A stretch of DNA of 38,774 nt, taken from NCBI GenBank assembly GCA_017561265.1, contig JAFZDJ010000015.1, positions 1 to 38,774 on the forward strand, written 5' to 3'. Below are positions 34,959-38,774 of the stretch, piece by piece; the first letter of the stretch is position 1; every line of letters starts with the position of its first letter. The notes below the pieces were generated by a model. It was not told the DNA's origin. It saw nothing but the letters and a program-made list of their open reading frames with translations, and searched no databases. The stretch comes from Bacteroidales bacterium (GTDB lineage Bacteria; Bacteroidota; Bacteroidia; Bacteroidales; UBA932). A program made the position numbers and the translations under genes.

Positions 34959-37319
34959 ATGAAAAGACTTTTATTGATCCTTACTGCATTGTTTGCGGTT
35001 GCTGCCTACGGACAGGAGCCGTATTCAATACGTATGATAAGGTCAGAAATGCAGAGGAATCCTGACGCGACATATCTCGACGGCAGAAACGGCGAGCGCA
35101 AATGGAACTACACTACCGGACTGGAACTCAAGTCTTTCTTAGATGCGTCCAAACGCTATGAGCTCCCCGAGGTCGTGGAGTATGTACGTGCTTGGGCCGA
35201 TACAATGGCTACTGAAAAGGGAGAAGTATACAAGTACAAGAAATCCAATTATAATGTAGACCATATCTGTCCTGCCAGGATCTACTTCGACCTGCACGAC
35301 ATGTACGGCGACCAGGACAAACGATACCGCCGTGTCACCAGAAAGATTCGCGAACAGATCGATTCACAGCCTCGAACTCAATCGGGGGAATTCTGGCACA
35401 AGCAGATATATCCGCATCAGGTATGGCTGGATGGCTTCTACATGGCTCTTCCTTTCTATGCAGAGTACACCAGGAGATATGGGCAGAAGGAGCAGAAAGA
35501 TTCTCTGTTTGCAGACATAGTGCACCAGTTTACAGCCGGAGCTGAAAATACATTCGATCCGGCTACCGGACTCTTCCGTCATGCATGGGACGAGTCGAAG
35601 TCGATGTTCTGGTGTGACCCGCAGACAGGTCTGTCTGCCCACGCTTGGGGTCGTGCAACAGGCTGGTACGCGATAGCTCTGGTAGAGGTTCTAGACTATC
35701 TTCCGGAAGACCATCCGGGACATGCTGTCCTTGTGGAACAGTTGAATTATTTCCTTCAAGTGCTTCCGAAATGGGCTGATCCTGAGACAGGTATGTGGTA
35801 TCAGGTTCTGGACTGTCCGGAAAGAGAAGGAAATTATCAGGAAGCCACATGCTCGATCATGTTCATCTACGCCTTCCTGAAGGGATTGAGGATGGGTTAT
35901 ATCGACAGGGCGCACGAAGACTATATCCTGGGTCTCTACCCTAAGTTCATTGACCGCTTCATAAGGGAGAATCCTGACGGAACCATCTCTATGACAGACT
36001 GTTGTGCAGTCGGAGGACTTGGAGGAAAGCAAATGAGAAAAGGAGACTTCGACTATTATCTCAGCGAACCCATAATCGAGAATGACTGCAAGGGCGTCGG
36101 TCCCTTCATCTGGGCATCACTTGAATGGGAAGCACGAAATAACATAGACTGGTTCCCGCCACGAGACGGACTTCCCATAGCGTTCGAAGGTGCTGAAGGA
36201 TGCGGAAAATATTCGGTCGGAGGAAAAGGTGGAAAGGAATATGTAGTCACCTCACTTGCTGACGACGGTTCGGAAGGTACTTTACGTCATGCTGTAGAGG
36301 CAGAAGGTCCCCGGACCATCACTTTCGCCGTCAGTGGAGATATCCATCTGACCGGGCCGCTCGACATCAGAAATCCATATCTGACGATACTTGGACAGAC
36401 AGCTCCGGGAAAGGGCATAACCATACGCGACCATAATGTATTCATCACCGCCGACCATGTGATCATACGCTACATCCGCATGAGACTTGGAACTGCCGCA
36501 GGAGTAGAGGCTGATGCCCTTGGAGCAAGACATTGCCGCCACCTTATGATCGACCATTGCTCTATAAGCTGGGCTACAGACGAGAATGCCTCATTCTATA
36601 ATATCGCAGACGCGACGATCCAGTGGTGCATAATCTCCGAAGCGCTGAACGCTTCCGTCCATCATAAGGGAAGACACGGATACGGAGGCATCTGGGGAGG
36701 AAGGAATGTGAGCTTTCATCACAACCTGTTCGCCCATAACAACAGCCGTAACCCACGTTTTGACCATCCGGAGCTTTACAGGGAGAACGACCTTCTCCAT
36801 TTCAGAGGAACCGTCGAATTTGTCAACAATGTCGTTTACAATTGGGGCATGAAGGCGATATATGGAGGTGAGGAAGGATGGTTCAATGTGATAAAGAACT
36901 ACTTCCGTCCAGGTCCGGCTACCCGCAATCTTGACGGGGAGTGGCTGGAAATCAGCACTTCTGAAACGACATCGATGATCAAGGGAAAGTTCCACCTTCT
37001 GGGAAACACATATGATACAAGTGCGGTAGAAGAAGGGGGCTTTGAAGGAAAAAGGCCGGACAAACTGAAAATTGCCAATCAAGGACACGCCTATTATTAT
37101 GCATCTGAGCCAAAAAGGTTTGAAGTGTCCGTGCCGCTTTTGGACGAATACGCTCCATATGCTTATGAGGCAGTGCTCAGGCACGCCGGAGCTTCGCATA
37201 AACGTGATGCCATTGACCGAAGGATAGTAAAGGAAGTCAAGAAGGGCACCGCCAGATACAAGGGTTCCATAACAGGACTTCCTGGAATCATAGACAGTGA
37301 AAATGATGTTCTGAAATAA
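34959..37319 (+). CDS. Bifunctional GH105 unsaturated uronyl hydrolase - PL1 pectate lyase
   Basis: From the ATG at 34959 the product is 786 residues with signal peptide MKRLLLILTALFAVAAYGQ; an in-frame ATG at 34935 lies inside the previous gene. Residues about 25-390 are an (alpha/alpha)6 GH105 domain with the probable acid Asp158 in VWLDGFYM and the WGRATGWYA segment. GH105 releases the unsaturated uronate left by lyases. Residues about 405-786 are a PL1-type pectate lyase beta-helix (YSVGGKGGKEYVVTSLAD, ATDENASFYN, NNSRNPRFDHP). A lyase creating unsaturated ends and a hydrolase removing them in one chain is a logical pair. The next gene starts 16 bases downstream. Confidence 0.9.
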   Translation: MKRLLLILTALFAVAAYGQEPYSIRMIRSEMQRNPDATYLDGRNGERKWNYTTGLELKSFLDASKRYELPEVVEYVRAWADTMATEKGEVYKYKKSNYNVDHICPARIYFDLHDMYGDQDKRYRRVTRKIREQIDSQPRTQSGEFWHKQIYPHQVWLDGFYMALPFYAEYTRRYGQKEQKDSLFADIVHQFTAGAENTFDPATGLFRHAWDESKSMFWCDPQTGLSAHAWGRATGWYAIALVEVLDYLPEDHPGHAVLVEQLNYFLQVLPKWADPETGMWYQVLDCPEREGNYQEATCSIMFIYAFLKGLRMGYIDRAHEDYILGLYPKFIDRFIRENPDGTISMTDCCAVGGLGGKQMRKGDFDYYLSEPIIENDCKGVGPFIWASLEWEARNNIDWFPPRDGLPIAFEGAEGCGKYSVGGKGGKEYVVTSLADDGSEGTLRHAVEAEGPRTITFAVSGDIHLTGPLDIRNPYLTILGQTAPGKGITIRDHNVFITADHVIIRYIRMRLGTAAGVEADALGARHCRHLMIDHCSISWATDENASFYNIADATIQWCIISEALNASVHHKGRHGYGGIWGGRNVSFHHNLFAHNNSRNPRFDHPELYRENDLLHFRGTVEFVNNVVYNWGMKAIYGGEEGWFNVIKNYFRPGPATRNLDGEWLEISTSETTSMIKGKFHLLGNTYDTSAVEEGGFEGKRPDKLKIANQGHAYYYASEPKRFEVSVPLLDEYAPYAYEAVLRHAGASHKRDAIDRRIVKEVKKGTARYKGSITGLPGIIDSENDVLK

Positions 37320-37335
37320 TTAATCAACCATATAA

Positions 37336-38774
37336 ATGAAAAAAGACACCAACAAAGAACTGATGACCAACTGGCGCTGGTGGATGGTAGTGCTGCTTTT
37401 CGTGGCTACAACCGTCAACTATATGGACCGTCAGGTCCTGTCGCTTACATGGAAGGAATTCATCGCACCGGAGTTCCACTGGACAGACAGCCAGTACGGA
37501 ATCATAACATCAGTATTCTCCATCTTCTATGCAGTCTGCATGCTTTTCGCAGGCAAATTCGTGGACTGGATGGGCACAAAGAGGGGCTATCTCTGGGCAA
37601 TCGGAGTATGGTCTTTCGGAGCATGTATCCACGCTGCATGCGGATGGGGTACAATGCGCATCGAAGGATTTGATTCAATCGCAGCCATGAAGGCCGTGGA
37701 AGCCGGATCGAATGCAGCGCTGGGGGTGGCGACCGTGAGCGTATGGCTCTTCCTCGCCGCACGCTCCATCCTTGCCCTCGGAGAGGCCGGAAACTTCCCT
37801 GCTGCGATCAAGACCACTGCCGAATATTTCCCTAAGAAGGACCGCGCATTCGCGACATCGATATTCAACGCAGGAGCATCTGTAGGAGCACTCATCGCCC
37901 CTATAACCATCCCTCCGCTCGCTGCAGCATTCGGATGGGAGATGGCATTCATCATCATCGGAGCACTCGGTTTCCTCTGGATGGGATTCTGGGTGTTCAT
38001 GTATGAGAAGCCGGCAAGGTCAAAGCATGTCAACGAGGCCGAACTCGCATACATCCGTCAGGACGATGACGAGCCTGCGGCCGCGGCAGATGCAGAGGAG
38101 AAGAGTACTATTCCTTTCCTCAAATGCTTCACATACCGTCAGACATGGTCTTTCATCACCGGAAAGTTCTTCACAGACGGAGTATGGTGGTTCTACCTTT
38201 TCTGGGCTCCGGCTTATTTCCAGGATCAGTTCGGATACAAGGCTTCTTCCGGCATGGGCATGGCGCTCATAGTGACCCTTTATGCAATTGTGACGGTAAT
38301 CTCCATTTTCGGAGGCTACCTTCCTAAGATGTTTGTGGAAAAGAAGGGCATGCATCCCTACAACGGCCGAATGCTGGCCATGCTGATCTTCGCCTTCTTC
38401 CCGCTGTTCGCGCTGTTCGCACAGCCTCTGGGACAATACTCGGCATGGTGGCCGGCGATCATCATCGGCCTTGCAGGAGCAGGACATCAGGCATGGTCGG
38501 CAAACCTGTTCTCCACAATCGGTGACATGTTCCCGAAGTCGGCGATCGCCACAATCACAGGCATCGGCGGCATGGCCGGAGGTATAAGCTCATTCATCAT
38601 CAACCTCAGCGCAGGAAAGCTCTTCGACTATTCTGCAAGCATGGGTGAGGCGTTCACCTTCCTCGGATTTGAAGGAAAGGAAGCAGGATATATGATTGTG
38701 TTCTGCATATGCGCAGTCGCATATCTTATCGCATGGACGATAATGAAGGCTCTTGTGCCGAAATATAAAAAGAT
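37336..38774 (+). CDS. MFS hexuronate transporter (ExuT-like), cut by window end
   Basis: The frame runs from the ATG at 37336 to the window edge, about 479 residues, and must be close to complete since the visible end is a basic tail (LVPKYKK). It has about twelve membrane segments, a first helix with TTVNYMDRQVLSLTW, and the ExuT/anion-cation-symporter hallmark GEAGNFPAAIKTTAEYFPK. Extra loop residues after helix 3 (WGTMRIEGFDSIAAMKAVEA) are seen. It probably imports galacturonate or related hexuronates with protons into the cytosol, feeding UxaC. Family assignment is firm; substrate is inferred from the operon. Confidence 0.88.
   Translation, partial: MKKDTNKELMTNWRWWMVVLLFVATTVNYMDRQVLSLTWKEFIAPEFHWTDSQYGIITSVFSIFYAVCMLFAGKFVDWMGTKRGYLWAIGVWSFGACIHAACGWGTMRIEGFDSIAAMKAVEAGSNAALGVATVSVWLFLAARSILALGEAGNFPAAIKTTAEYFPKKDRAFATSIFNAGASVGALIAPITIPPLAAAFGWEMAFIIIGALGFLWMGFWVFMYEKPARSKHVNEAELAYIRQDDDEPAAAADAEEKSTIPFLKCFTYRQTWSFITGKFFTDGVWWFYLFWAPAYFQDQFGYKASSGMGMALIVTLYAIVTVISIFGGYLPKMFVEKKGMHPYNGRMLAMLIFAFFPLFALFAQPLGQYSAWWPAIIIGLAGAGHQAWSANLFSTIGDMFPKSAIATITGIGGMAGGISSFIINLSAGKLFDYSASMGEAFTFLGFEGKEAGYMIVFCICAVAYLIAWTIMKALVPKYKK

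Noticed and set aside
36591..37199. 202-codon minus-strand frame opposite the PL1 lyase domain
   Set aside because: Shadow of the GH105-PL1 gene.

Overview
The window looks like a chromosomal segment of a Bacteroidota (order Bacteroidales) bacterium, probably from a gut-type, plant-fibre-degrading lineage. The evidence is the Bacteroidota-type -7 promoter element TAnnTTTG in front of many transcription units, the weak Shine-Dalgarno signals, Bacteroidota-type protein architectures (CotH-family lipoprotein, TonB C-terminal fusion, SPOR-like lipoprotein, XylR/AraC regulator, gyrA followed by a TPR protein) and a pectin/galacturonate utilisation cluster at the right end. Genus cannot be settled from the sequence alone. 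No tRNA, rRNA, CRISPR array, insertion sequence or prophage was seen. The longest gene-free gap is about 220 bases.

Layout, left part (1-9 kb): the 5' end of dnaK (minus, cut by the window edge), then an RluA-type pseudouridine synthase overlapping a CotH-family lipoprotein gene. A minus-strand operon follows, encoding an AI-2E-type permease, a secreted esterase and an S1/P1 nuclease. Next come a HAD phosphatase, a possible 40-residue small protein with its own promoter, and a ClpC-like unfoldase that lacks the usual middle (M/UVR) domain. The clpC-like gene and gyrA are transcribed divergently from what look like superimposed promoters.

Middle part (9-26 kb): gyrA and a highly expressed-looking periplasmic TPR protein end at a bidirectional terminator shared with the converging capA-like/phoH pair. 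A SPOR-like lipoprotein and an M28-fold/TonB C-terminal fusion follow; the peptidase half of the fusion has lost most metal ligands. Then come leuS with two tandem YitT-family membrane proteins ending at a strong terminator, a predicted seven-helix membrane protein with an AraC-type DNA-binding tail, ettA (ABC-F translation factor) and a dienelactone-hydrolase-like secreted hydrolase.

Right part (26-38.8 kb): a complete-looking galacturonate catabolic divergon. On the minus strand are uxaC (uronate isomerase) and a XylR/AraC-type sugar-sensing regulator. On the plus strand a closely spaced operon runs uxaB, uxaA, a GH28 polygalacturonase, a CE12-CE8 bifunctional esterase, a GH105-PL1 bifunctional hydrolase/lyase and an ExuT-like MFS transporter cut by the window end. 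Together these genes can deacetylate, demethylate and cleave pectin or oligogalacturonides, import the monomer, and convert galacturonate via tagaturonate and altronate to 2-keto-3-deoxygluconate. A 9-bp direct repeat with 20-bp phasing just upstream of the uxaB -7 element is the best candidate for the regulator's operator. No SusC/SusD pair is present in the window.

The most unusual observations are the active-site-depleted M28-TonB fusion, the M-domain-less ClpC-like protein, the membrane-anchored AraC-type regulator, the enzyme fusions of the pectin operon and its phased operator, and the superimposed clpC/gyrA promoters.
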